Assembly (NCBI GenBank): GCA_030686995.1
Contig: CM060685.1
Location: 23,296,065 to 23,360,064, forward strand
Length of the DNA stretch: 64,000 bases
Reading direction: 5' to 3'
Source: Artemisia argyi
Taxonomy: Eukaryota; Streptophyta; Magnoliopsida; Asterales; Asteraceae
In this document: positions 12,865 to 24,904 of the stretch, one piece after another
Numbering within the stretch: position 1 is the stretch's first letter
Layout of the letters: every line of letters begins with the position of its first letter
Program-made: the position numbers and the translations under genes
The notes under the pieces: generated by a model
Database searches by the model: none
Seen by the model: the letters and a program-made list of their open reading frames with translations, nothing else
Told to the model about the DNA's origin: nothing

Positions 12865-14497
12865 GGGTGTGTTTGGTAAAAGTAGCAGTGAGTTCTGAGC
12901 AATGACCATAGCTCACAGCTTCTTAAAGAAGCATTTGAAAATGAGCTTTCCTAAAAAATAGCAAAGCTCACCGCTTGATGCGTGGGAATTGCACCAGGCT
13001 TTACCTTTTGAGGGATCTCGAGAAGCTTACAACCCCCACCAGGCAGTGTACCTGATCGTTGTAGTATAGTATAGTGACAAGAACCGGAGGATTGATCGTT
13101 CAACTTAGGAATAGTGTCGCTAGGATTAGAAAGCCTAAAGACTAGGTCTAGAGGTGAAAGATGATTCTTTTTGTATTTTTATGTTTTTATAAAAGCAAAT
13201 AAAAATCTCGGTTGTTGGAAGAGTGAGCGGAATTAGTTGTTAGTCAACTAACCCAATAACTACAGATGTAATCAAAATAAAATAACAAAAATGAAAATAA
13301 ACTAAATTAAGATAGTGGTGTAAACAATATATGGGAGAATTGTGTTTACTTAGATTTCACTACTCCCTAGATATCTTTTACAAGTTAATTACTTGTTACA
13401 GTTGCATGGATGACGGATTGTATTCCTTAATACCATTCATGGGGTGGCGTACTTACTTCCTCAATCCTATAAGCTCCTACTTCACTCCTATGTCGAGCCG
13501 GCTAAGAAGCTCCTAACATGGGATCACTAGAATTCGCTCATGCATTAAATACAATCATAAAAACCTAGTACACATCGTTTCATGTTTCTTAAGACGTTCA
13601 AGCAAGTTACACAATGGAGATCTGCCAGTTTTCTTAAGCCTAACATTGAAATCATTCATCCATTACAACTATAAACAAGCAATCAACCTATAATCAACAT
13701 CTAGGTTTCATTACATCTAAGCAAACACATGAAAGATCTAGCCTAGCATGTTAAAATCAAGACAAGCATAAGATATATTCAAACAACACATAGACATATT
13801 GAATGAATTGAAAGAAGACTTATCTTAATTGAACATGAAAGGTTTCAAGGGGTGAAAACCCTTGAAAATACTGTTACAAACGACCTAGGGTTTATTAGCT
13901 TCGACCCTAGTATTCTCCACACACGTTCCTCTCTTAATGAATGAAAAATAGAAAAGTATATATAGATTTTGTGAGGTGACGGCGTCAAGAGTAAATTTCT
14001 GACGCCGTCATCTCGCCGCCAATAAAGTTCTCGGACTGCCTAGATTTGGATCTGATGCCGTCATGTGTAATTCTGCTCCAGGCCGTCACCAAAATAACTC
14101 TTGACGCCCTACTTCTGACGCCGTCACGTTTTCTCTGGGTCGTCATGCATTTTGCTCTTGACGCCGTCATATTTTCCTTCTTGACACCGTCAGGTACTGT
14201 TCCCAGCATGGAAAATTAAGTCTTTGCCGTTTTCTTCACTTTTATGCTCCAAAAACGTCCAAAATGCTTCCTTTTCCAGAATTCACTCCCAAAGTACCTA
14301 AAATCACAAAAGGAACAATTTATGGCAATATTTGATCAAATAAATTCAATTCCAGGCTTAAATGACACCCTAAAAACGGTTCATTTTTCGCATCATCACC
14401 GCTCTTTTGGCAAACGAAGAATAAAAATCAAAAAGCTCGTGCTCACCGCTCATCACCTTAAAAGACTCCAAAAAGCTTCGCGGCGCCAAACATAGCC
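12865..14497. mobile_element. Tourist-like MITE split by a solo LTR
   Basis: The outer ends GGGTGTGTTTGG (12,865) and, as complement, GGCTATGTTTGG (ending 14,497) are flanked by TTA on both sides (12,862-12,864; 14,498-14,500), fitting PIF/Harbinger. Removing the inserted LTR and one copy of its target duplication leaves about 205 bp, a normal MITE size. Confidence 0.7.
12976..14398 (-). mobile_element. Solo LTR of the nested gag-only family (1,423 bp)
   Basis: It matches the LTRs at 41,553-42,941 and 47,816-49,204 from end to end (TGATGCGTGGGAAT... to ...TCATCA) with moderate divergence. A perfect 5-bp target duplication CCGCT flanks it (12,971-12,975 and 14,399-14,403). This means an entire element inserted and was then reduced by LTR-LTR recombination. 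It keeps the tRNA-Asp-like segment (13,056-13,070), the TATATATAG box (13,957-13,965) and the TGACGCCGTCA array (about 13,976-14,195). Confidence 0.92.
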
Positions 14498-14505
14498 TTA
14501 CTCTC

Positions 14506-14775
14506 TAGTCGCTCCGTCTTAAAATAGTTTGTCATAGACAAAAACATATAATTCAGAAAAAACATCATCATTACAGTTTATTTTTTTTTAACTTTTTACA
14601 CAATAACAGTTTTATCCCTAAGTAATTAATTTTTTTAACTTTTTTAAAGTTTGTAATAATAAGTAATATGATAAGCTTAATTTATACTATTTCTTACTCG
14701 TATTTGTTTTTGAAGATGGAAAACTAATTTAGGATAAATCAAAATGTGGACAATAAATATTAAATTGACGGAGTA
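14506..14775. mobile_element. Stowaway-like MITE (tentative)
   Basis: The left end GCTCCGTCTTAAAATAGTTTGTC and the right end, read as complement, TACTCCGTCAATTTAATATTTATTGTC resemble the CTCCGTC termini of Stowaway/Mariner MITEs. The interior is AT-rich and non-coding. Confidence 0.5.
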
Positions 14776-14899
14776 AAAAAGAAGAAAAGTATTCCATGTA
14801 AATACAAACAACAAAATGAGTCATGTGTGGGATGCAAATAAAAGAAACGTTAACACTTTCCTCTCTCTTCACACGATCTAGTTTTGTCTTCTCCGTCAA

Positions 14900-15065
14900 A
14901 AAAAGAAACATGTTTAGACCCTAGCTTAACTTGTTTATTTTCATATGGTACGGTTTATTCTTTCAAAACACGTGAGTACTATGTATGGTAGTGTTTAAAG
15001 TCAATAAAAGCACTGTGTGCTATAAGAGTCACTTCATGCAAAAAGTTTAATTAATTCTCATTTGA

Positions 15066-15102
<37 letters not shown>

Positions 15103-15339
15103 GTGTTGCTTGCTTGGTTTTTACGATATGTTTATTAAATTGTATTTTTCATTAAAAATGGTTTTTAAAGTATCATTAATTAGCATAACTTTAAATGACC
15201 AAAAGCGTATATCAACATGTAAAATGATATTTCAAGGCATAAAAGTATTTTTGTTATCCTCAAATTAGTACACCCATATAAAATAAGCCACAAAATCTAT
15301 AAAATCCATTGTTGTAAGCTCATAATCTCAAGCTAATAA
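14900..15339. repeat. Further NLR-upstream duplicate
   Basis: The block 14,908-15,052 ('gtttagaccctagcttaacttgtttattttc' through 'gagtcacttcatgcaaaaagtt') recurs in pieces at 15,790-15,851 and 17,000-17,030, all around the NLR promoter and 5' UTR intron, so the promoter region is itself internally duplicated. A (TTA)n tract lies at 15,067-15,101. No gene is seen. Confidence 0.55.
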
Positions 15340-15541
15340 GGGGTGCTTGGTTGGGTTAAGGGGGTGAGAAATGCGAAAAAGATTGATTAAAGGTGCTTGG
15401 TTGGAGGGGTTAATATAATGATTAGCCACTAATAGATAATTGACTATTATAGAGTAAATTAAAAGATAAAAGATTGATTACACACTGTCACCCATTCCTT
15501 TGCATTCCTTTTCCCTTTCTCACTTCTAACCAGGCACACCC
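15340..15541. mobile_element. Tourist-like MITE (202 bp) upstream of the NLR
   Basis: The ends GGGGTGCTTGGTTGG and, as complement, GGGTGTGCCTGGTTAG are flanked by TAA on both sides (15,337-15,339 and 15,542-15,544), the PIF/Harbinger target. It sits about 480 bp upstream of the inferred NLR 5' UTR splice donor, within promoter distance. Confidence 0.7.
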
Positions 15542-15668
15542 TAAAATTACATAAAACATTCATGCAACTTTACTTTGACCATATAATTTAAGAACCTCTC
15601 AAATCCCTAAAAGGCAAAAAAAAAGAAAAACTTAAACAAAGAACCCCCCAAACACTATAAGAAATTCG

Positions 15669-15716
<48 letters not shown>

Positions 15717-15814
15717 GTACACATTGACTTAAAAAAAATGTGTAAACGCAAGTTATTCGGACCCCGACCCCCCAGATAGAATTAGCCTTTCAAAACCCGT
15801 GAGTTAATATGGTA

Positions 15815-16016
15815 CTGTGCTATGAAGAGTCACTTCATGCAAAAAGTTAGCTCCGGATTTAACAAGTTGTCTATCTCATTATTTACTCCCTTAATCTACC
15901 ACATTCAATGATTGCTTCATTTCACACTCCTGAAATTTCCAACCAACTTGTTTTTGTTCAGTAAACATTATTTGATCCTTGAGAGCTAGCTGTGAAATCT
16001 CTGAAATCTGTATAAG
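15815..16016 (+). promoter_or_regulatory. NLR promoter proximal region and 5' UTR exon 1 (inferred)
   Basis: The region is repeated in part at 1-115 and 1,560-3,180, which argues for a conserved leader. The first exon is inferred to end at 16,016 (TATAAG|GTATTATT), by analogy with TTTTCAAG|GTAATTTT in the copies. The transcription start is not visible, and no unambiguous TATA box was picked. Confidence 0.5.
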
Positions 16017-17085
<1,069 letters not shown>

Positions 17086-17089
17086 GAAA

Positions 17090-20000
17090 ATGGAAGTTGT
17101 AACTGCAATCGTTGGTCCTGTTGTCAATATCTTAACGGGTCATATTACGCAAAAGCTGAGATACCTCACTTCATACGCTGAACATGTTGAGCGCATGAGA
17201 AACAGAATGAAGGTTTTGGAAGGTCAGAGTGCTGATATGGAACGCCTCAAGAGACAACATCCCAATATGCCTGCTCATGTACCAGTGTGGTTGGAAGATG
17301 TTAAAAAGATCAAGGAAGATGTTGACAACATTCCAAGCAACAACATTGGATGCTTTAGTGTTAAAAAGAAGTTTCTAGCAGGAAAAAATGCAGTAAGGCT
17401 TACCAAGGTTATTGAAGGTCTTATCGGAGATGGTTCTAAAATGATCTCTGATGACACCCTCTGGCGTGAAGCTGAAGGATGTCTTGGCAGAGTCGATTCC
17501 CAAAACCAGGCATCAACATCAACATCAGGTGAAAGTGTGTTTGACTCAAGAGTAAAGGCATTCAATGATGCACGTGAGCTCCTTCAACAAGATGATGATG
17601 CAGCTCGAGTGATAGCCTTGTGTGGAATGGGTGGTGTGGGGAAAACCACGTTGAAGAAACAACTGAAAGAGGTTGCAAAAAAGGAAAAGATGTTTAATTG
17701 GATTGTGGATGTGGATATTGGGAATACTCCCAACTTGCTTAAAATTCAGAAAGAAATAGCAGTGCAGACAGGCGAACCTCTAACCGAAACTGATCTAATG
17801 GCAACTTATCTTTCCAAAAGATTTGAAGTATTTTCAGAGCGTAAAGAAAAGACTCTGGTTATACTGGACGATGTGTGGGAGAATAGCAAGATTAAACTTG
17901 AAGATATCGGATTGGCGAGTCCTTTGCCAAATGGGGTTAAGTTGTTGCTCACATCGCGGGATGTAAAAGTTTGCCGACAGATTGCAAAAGATGCTGCTCT
18001 TAAAGTAGTTGTGGTTGATGTCTTGAAGGAAAATGAAGCATTTGATTTCTTTTGTCAAAAAGCAGACATTTCAGCCGAACATGATCATGATCTCTATGAA
18101 ATAGGATGTGAAATTGTCAAAAAGTGTGGTTGTTTGCCGCTTGCAATTGAACTCATTGCCGGAACTCTTAAATGTGAAACGGACAGGGCTATATGGAGAT
18201 GTACACGCGATCGTTTAAAGTTAAATGATCTTGATGAGAACGTGCAAAAAATTATTGAGATAAGCTACGAGAGTATAAAACGAGAAGAGGATAAAGCGAT
18301 TTTTCTGCTTTGTGGCTTGTTCCCGGAGGACTCTAATATCCCTATAGAAGATCTCACAAGATATGCATGGGGATTAAAAGATGCATGGGGACTAAAACTT
18401 TTAAAACAAGTTTCTACTATGGGAAAGGCTAGAGACAGCACTCAAACAAGTGTGAGCCATCTTAAAAATGCCTACTTGTTGATGGATGGAGATAGTCGTC
18501 ACAGTGATTGTGTGAAATTGCATGATCTTGTGCTTGCATTTGTGGTAAATACTGTTTCTAAATGTGGTGAGCACGGATGTTGGATCATTCAGCATGAAGA
18601 TGATTTCTCAAATTGGAGTGAAGCTAATAGTATGAGCGAGTCTTGCAAACAAATTTCCTTAACATGTAAGGGCATGTCTAAGTTTCCTAGTGACTCAAGG
18701 TTTCCAAACCTTTCACTTTTGAAACTTATGCACGGAGATGAGTCGCTAAGGGCTCCTCAAGACTTTTATGCAACAATGGAAAAGCTTCAAGTTATAGCAT
18801 TTGAGAGAATGAAGTATGCATTTATTCCAACATCATTTCAGTGCTCTACCAACCTTCGAACTCTTTGTCTCCATGAATGCTCGTTGATGTTTGATTTAAC
18901 TTGTATTGGAAATCTTTTGAGTCTGGAAGTGCTTAGCTTTGCTAATTCTGGCATTACAACCATACCTTCCACATTCGGAAAATTGAAGAAGCTAAGACTA
19001 CTGGATGTAACAGGTTGTTACAATCTTGTTATAGATGACGGTGTCTTGAAAAGCTTAGAGAAGCTTGAAGAGCTTTATATGAGAAGTTTTGAAGGACGTG
19101 CATTCCGCTTCACAGACAACAACCGTAGTGAACTTGCAGAGCGTTCAAAGAACCTTTGTGCATTAGAATTTGAATTTATTGGCGACAATGCTCATATGAA
19201 GAACGTGTCTTTTGAGAAACTTACAAGATTCAAGCTCTCGGTGGGATGTTATTTCTCAGAAGTTAGAGACGAACTGGGAAGAAATAAAGTTGACGCACAC
19301 TCATATCAAAACAGCTTGAAGCTGATCACCAACAAAGAAGAACTACTGAAATCTAATATCAGCAAGTTGTTTATGAACACAGATGCACTTTATTTACAAG
19401 TGAATGATATGAATACACTTGAAGATGTTGATGTGAAATCCCCACATCCTCAAAATCCTCTGCCATACTATTCGTTTTACAATTTAAGATCTCTTGTAGT
19501 TACACAATGTGCAGATTTGAAATACCTTTTCACACAGAGTGTTGCAACAAATTTGTCAAAGCTCGAGTATCTGGAAATTTCCGACTGCGATGCTATGGAA
19601 GCAGTCATACATACTGAGAATAATGGATCCGATATCATGTTTTCCAACTTAAAGTATCTCAGGTTGGCCAGGCTACCAAACCTATTGTGTTTCTGCAATA
19701 ACTTCAATGTAATTGAGCTACCACGTCTCATGGAGTTGCAACTTGAAGGCCTTCCAAAAATTACAAGCATTTATCCCGATAGTGCAACATCTTTTATGTC
19801 GAGTAATATTTCCCCCACACAATCTTTCTTGAACAAAGAGGTAAGTATATGCTTTGTATTAGTATATTGATATTAACAATCTTCAACTAAAAGTGTTTTA
19901 ATAACAGGCGGGTATTTAATGAATGAACAAATCTTTTTTTACTTTGCAGGTTTGTAGCAGCAGTTTGAGAAGCATTCGAGTGGAAGAATGTGATAGTCTT

Positions 20001-22258
20001 GTGAATCTTCTCCCAAGAAATCCAATGCCATTATTCAATCATCTAGAAGACCTTAGAGTGTTCAATTGTGCTTCTGTTGAAGTGATATTCGACATGGACA
20101 TGGGATGTGTTGGTGAAATGGATAAAGTTAGCAGCAGCAGGTTGAGAAGCATTGATTTGAGATATTTAAGAAAGCTTAGAGAGGTGTGGAGGATAAAAGA
20201 TGCTGGAAATAACTTGATTCATGGATTTGAAGCTGTTGAAAGCATAGCTATTGAAGATTGTGAGAGGTTTGAAAATTTAATCACGCCTGCCACAACCAAT
20301 TTGGATATGAGAGCACTCAAACAAGTTCAAATTTGGGTATCCGGAGAAAGCGAGAGAAAGAATGAATTGGTTGAGAAAGAGAAAGAGGTACAACTTAATA
20401 AATGATTTCCATTCTTGTTTTTATCCTTTTGTGACCTCTTTTCATGACTTGAATGTTATTTCTTCTTTTTAAAATAAATAAATAAATTATATTGGGTTTT
20501 TAATTATTTTTAAAATAAATAGAAAACTAATGCTATTTCTACCTTGTTTCTTCTATCTCATATCAAGATGTTTCTTCTTGAATAAATTATATTTTTTCTT
20601 TAAAAAAATTGTTGCAGTTATATTCATATTTTTTCAATGGGAATTATTATTAAATATATCATTTGTGGTTGTGATATGCAGATTTCTAAAATTGCATTCC
20701 CATTACCCACTTTTAATACCCTTCATTATCTTCATCTTTACCTGAGCTATGAAGATGTGGAGGTGGTTTTTGAGATAACAAGTCCAATTAGTAGAGAATC
20801 ACCTAACAATACCCAGCAACAACTCATCATACTCCCCAATCTTGAAGTATTGTATTTGCGTGTTTTGAAGAAGATGAGTCATGTGTGGAAGTGCAATTGG
20901 AATGAATTAATTCTTCAAAAACAACCATCACAGTCCTCATTCCATAACCTCACAACCATATATATGTACTCGTGCAACAACATCAAGTACTTGTTTTCAC
21001 CTCTAATGGTGAAACTTCTTTCCAGCCTAAAGGAAATTGATATACGGGAATGTGATGGTATTGAAGAGGTGATTTCAAACAGAGATGATGAAGATGTGTC
21101 TATAAATTCCCACACAACTGCTTCTGTTGGGATGATCTTTCCTCAATTGAAGTCTCTTTTACTAGACAATCTACCAAACTTTGTGGGTTTCTTCTTGGGG
21201 AAGAATGAATTCATATGGCCAGCATTGGAAAAGGTTGTGATCGGTGAATGCCCACAAATAAAGTATCAGGTATTATTTTTATTTTAAATAAAAAAAGAAA
21301 AAACCTTGCCATGTCAGTTTCTTTTCTAGTATTAGAGTCAATTAACCTTATTGATAATTGTAATCTTCATCAAAATTACAGCGTAGTTATTTGATCGAAA
21401 GTAATATGATTAGCAAATATCAACGGTTTGGTTATGTATGTGATCCCCAAAGCCCAACGGTTTTACAATCATGTAGAGCCCTTTGCCTTATTTTACTCGC
21501 ATATGAAGGGGTTTTTTTTTTTTTTTTTTTTAATCATTGAACCAACTGATACATACAATTATCTGTGACATAAGCTTGTGTTTTTTACCTTGCAGGCCCG
21601 ATTACCGGTTTATGAAAGTACAAGCTCATACATCCGGTTTCCTTGGTCTTATCATAATTTGATCAAAGCGGATATGGATTATAACCCCCGTGGTGGACAG
21701 ACTCTTTTTTCATCTGATGAAGTGTCACAACTGCAAAAGCTTGAAACGGTTCGTTTTGGGGACTGTGAAGACATTGAGGAGATATTTGATTCACAAACTG
21801 ATGATGAAATTCCAAACTTGAGACAAGTGGACTTGAAGAGGTTATCTAATCTCAAGTATATATGGAAGAGCAAGCAGGGGACAGTATTAAAGTTTCCAAA
21901 CCTAACACGACTGTCTATTGATAGATGTCGCAGTTTAGAATATGTATTTACATGTTCGATGGTTGGTCGTATATTGCAACTCCAGGAACTACATATAAGT
22001 AACTGCGACAGTATGAAGGTAATTGTGAAGGGAGAAGAAGAATCTGATGCCATAGTGAATGCTATTGTTGAGTTTCCTTGTCTAAAGTCCTTGAAACTTA
22101 AGGATCTTAAAAGTCTCGAGGGATTTTGCTTAGGGAAGGAAGCTTTTTCATTTCCATCATTGGATACCTTGGAAATTAAAGGGTGTTCAAAAATGACACC
22201 AAGCGAGATTTGTCGGCTCCGAACGAGTTTAAAAGGTGAAGAAATATCGAGGGACTAA
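17090..22258 (+). CDS. CC-NB-LRR immune receptor, RGC2/Dm3-like
   Basis: Intracellular resistance receptor expected to sense a pathogen effector and trigger defence. Coding exons are 17,090-19,840, 19,950-20,387, 20,682-21,269 and 21,596-22,258, all with GT-AG borders in phase 0, giving about 1,479 residues. Visible in the protein: N-terminal CC region (1-150), P-loop GMGGVGKTT (179-187), kinase-2 LVILDDVW (256-263), RNBS-B LLLTSR (285-290), GCLPLA in place of GLPLA (347-352), FLLCGLFPED (405-414), and LHD in place of the canonical MHD (477-479). A long irregular LRR region fills the rest (from about 510). Family resemblance is closest to lettuce RGC2 proteins, including the extended LRR spread over phase-0 exons. 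Oddities: an 18-bp in-frame duplication (AWGLKD twice, residues 426-437) and the MHD change. No stop or frameshift was seen, so it could be functional. Confidence 0.9.
19841..19949 (+). other. NLR intron 1 of the coding region
   Basis: Perfect donor GTAAGTAT and acceptor TTTACTTTGCAG; phase 0. Reading through would end the protein nine codons later, so splicing is needed to add the remaining LRR exons. Confidence 0.85.
20388..20681 (+). other. NLR intron 2
   Basis: Donor GTACAACT, acceptor GTGATATGCAG, phase 0, T-rich. Joins KEKE of exon 2 to ISKIAF of exon 3. Confidence 0.8.
21270..21595 (+). other. NLR intron 3
   Basis: Donor GTATTATT after codon CAG, acceptor TTTACCTTGCAG; phase 0. Contains a poly-T run (21,511-21,530). 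Confidence 0.8.
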
Positions 22259-23960
22259 AACTGTAAGAGTTCTTGTTCTTACGCTTCACAACTCCTTCAC
22301 TTTTGAAACACTGATTCAGAACCAACTCAATCCATTGAATCTCATCTCTATTCGCGTGCAGAATCAGGATCTCAGGCCAACCGCCGCCTCTAAGGGCACC
22401 GGATTGTACTCCGCCAGTTACCGATGATGTTCTCTCAAATCACTCGAACACATGATCTGTTTTCAGGCAAGCTTTTTAGTTTTTATTTGTATTTGCCTAA
22501 TGAACTCAATAGTCAATTTAAATAGGATTAAAGATAATTAGGAATTTTGAATTTGAAGTTATTAATTTAGGGTTTATGTTATAGCCTACTTGATTTGTGT
22601 GTTTGTCTATTGATTATTGTTAGTTTAAACTGTATTAGATTAATTGGTGTTAGCTAAATGTTTTTATATAGTTTAATTTGGATATTGCAATGTGGGTTAA
22701 TCTGTGTTAGTGATTCATGTTCTAATAAAATGATGCGTAATGTGCGATGTGTTTTTAGTTCATAAGCTATAACCTGTGTTTTTATTGGCTACTTGTTTAC
22801 ATATGTGTTTGAAAGTATTAATTGTAAAATCTTGTTTTAATCATTGAATATCACAATTTGGTAAAGGGTGGAAAAGTGTGCCTTTACTCTTTTACGAATA
22901 ATCTCTTGCTTTTAGTGTTGGAATGGAATGACCTTTTGTTACAAGATATAGGCTTCAAACTTCACTTATGTTAATCAAACCTTTTCCTAGTACCAGATTA
23001 AAGATAAACGAAACAGGGGAGGAGGGGACTTAACGAATTAAGTCGACTAAACGCAAAGAAAACGTGCAGTTAGCATCTGCTTTAGCATCCTATATTAGGG
23101 GATGTTCTGTGCTAACCTCATCTACTGACTTGATTATACTCCGTAGTAAACTAGTGAATCAAGGTGTGATTAACAAGAGATCAACATCAAAAGGAACAGT
23201 CAACTTCCTTATCTTAGAAATATTCCAGTTATATTATTAGACTTGAAATCTTAGAGACGTATTTAAAGGTATAAATTTATGACTATGTCACATTAATTGA
23301 TGATAGAGATCAAATTGTAATTTTACTTGAATTATAATTATGTGCGAAATATGACTTTGAACTATATAGTAATTTCCCTGAAAATTTTTGTATCGTCATG
23401 TTCCTGACGGGTACCTTTTTTCATCTATCATATTTACAAAATGTGTGCTTTTGCAGGAACTTCTACAGAGGTTCCAACTGGTGGTTTGAGAGAGGTATGA
23501 AAGTTTATGACTATGCCTAAATTCTTGGGAAGTATGGGCATAAAAGTTTGTTTTAGACAAGCAGACTCTGTACATTCTGCTGTTCCAAAGGAGTTTGAGA
23601 GAGGTATGAACGTGCCCAAACAGCAGTTATCGTCCACATTTGTCACAACTCAAACGTAACAAGAAAATGGGGGCATCTGGTGAACAAGTGGGAAGAGTTG
23701 CTAAAAGTATGAGATATGTGTGGCGTTTTCATTTTGTGTTGGTGCACAATAGTTATTGTTCTTATGCTTCACAACTCCTTCATTTTTGAAACGCTGATTC
23801 AGAACCAACTCAGGCCAACCGCCACGGCTACAGGCACCGGAATGTTCTCTCAAACACGTGATCTGTTTTCAGGCAAGTTGTTTGGTTTATGTTTGTATTT
23901 GCGTAATGAACTCAATTTATATAGGATTAAAGGTGTTACTGATTGTGTGTGTGTATTAGA
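22259..23960 (+). repeat. NLR 3' region with a duplicated segment
   Basis: The segment 22,272-22,535 ('gttcttacgcttcacaactccttca' through 'acatgatctgttttcaggcaag' and 'gcctaatgaactcaat') recurs at 23,757-23,936. The second copy lacks about 47 bp (22,331-22,377), whose borders carry CTCA. An acceptor-like 'tgtgtgcttttgcag' ends at 23,457, before 'gaacttctacagaggttcc'. Multi-exon 3' UTR is plausible for this receptor family, but no transcript evidence is available and no protein is recognised. Confidence 0.5.
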
Positions 23961-24157
23961 TTAATTGCGTCATCACTTAATAACATAATTTAAACTTTTT
24001 CATTAAGAATCCAAGTAGCTTCAAATACGAAACGCTCTATTATGAACAGATGAATGATATAGATTAGAGTACTAGAAATGCACAAGTCGGCACGTAAGCA
24101 TCTACAATATTATGCGTTTGATATAACCATTACATTTGTATCCCGCATAGGTGAAAC

Positions 24158-24183
24158 TTCTCACCTGATGGTTATGATCAAAC
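24158..24183 (+). pseudogene. ITPase (HAM1-like) penultimate-exon remnant
   Basis: Translated in the right frame this reads FSPDGYDQ and the first two bases of T, the conserved tail of an inosine triphosphate pyrophosphatase exon. The upstream part of the exon is missing. The next bases are ATAATCCC, where GTAA would be expected for a splice donor; the paralogue at 57,594 has ATAAGCCC, so both copies share the broken donor. Confidence 0.65.
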
Positions 24184-24595
24184 ATAATCCCATCTTTGTT
24201 TCTATAGGATCATCTCCATATTAAGTGGCAATTTCGACCGATTAACTTATAAAAGGGTCTTGGCTTTTTCATATCTTTAACGGGTCCAATGTCTCAAATC
24301 AAGTTTAGCTAAAAGAGGAACACATCAAATGGGTCGAATGGGTCAAACAGGTTGAAAGTCACGTCAAGTTTTTGTAGGTTCCGAGTCTGACCTAACCACC
24401 TGTTTGAACCTGAATCATTTTGACACTCTTATGGATCTTAATCCGATTTGACACTCTTACAAAGCAAATTGATTTTGATCCGTTTCAACCCGACCATTTT
24501 GACTCACCATCTCTAATCTCCCTGCACCTTTTATATCATCACATGCTTGCAAGTTGCAATAAAACCAAACTAATTTTATGATTTCTGTATTGTAG

Positions 24596-24704
24596 ATATG
24601 CTGAAATGCCCAAGGAAGAAAAGAACAAGATTTCTCATCGCGAAAGAGCTCTTGCACCGGTAAAATCCCACTTTGCTGAGGCTGGTTATGTTTTCGAAAC
24701 CTAA
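24596..24704 (+). pseudogene. ITPase (HAM1-like) last exon, isolated
   Basis: Inosine triphosphate pyrophosphatases remove non-canonical purine nucleotides such as ITP and XTP. This exon follows an intact acceptor (GTATTGTAG) and encodes about 35 residues starting [15 protein letters not shown], with the family's base-recognising SHR, and ending in GYVFET before a stop. The split codon AC|A agrees with the remnant at 24,158-24,183. The intron between them carries unrelated 'gggtcaaa'-type repeat sequence (24,240-24,490). With the upstream exons gone and the donor lost, it is a relic, not a working gene. A fusion transcript using this acceptor is possible but unsupported. Confidence 0.8.
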
Positions 24705-24904
24705 GATAGAAATTTATATCTATTGGTCAAAACCCTTCAGATTCATATTGTACTTCTAAACAAGATATTATCTGGGAATTTTTGGTTGTGATTTTCTCAC
24801 TCCACGTTGCTTTTTTCTCAAGAGGTATCCATTTTGTATTTTGGGTTCAAAAAACGATTGTTGCAAATACAGGATGGTGCAAAAGCCACCTTTATGTGGC
24901 TGAA

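Noticed and set aside
14244..14495. 83-codon frame MLQKRPKCFLFQNSLPKY...
   Set aside because: Lies within an LTR of the nested family, recurs at 42,787-43,023 with altered ends, and shows no domain; it is LTR sequence read by chance.
24158..24595. A U12-type AT-AC intron in the ITPase remnant, since the exon is followed by AT
   Set aside because: The intron ends in TTGTAG and the bases after AT do not fit the U12 donor consensus ATATCC; a mutated GT donor is simpler.
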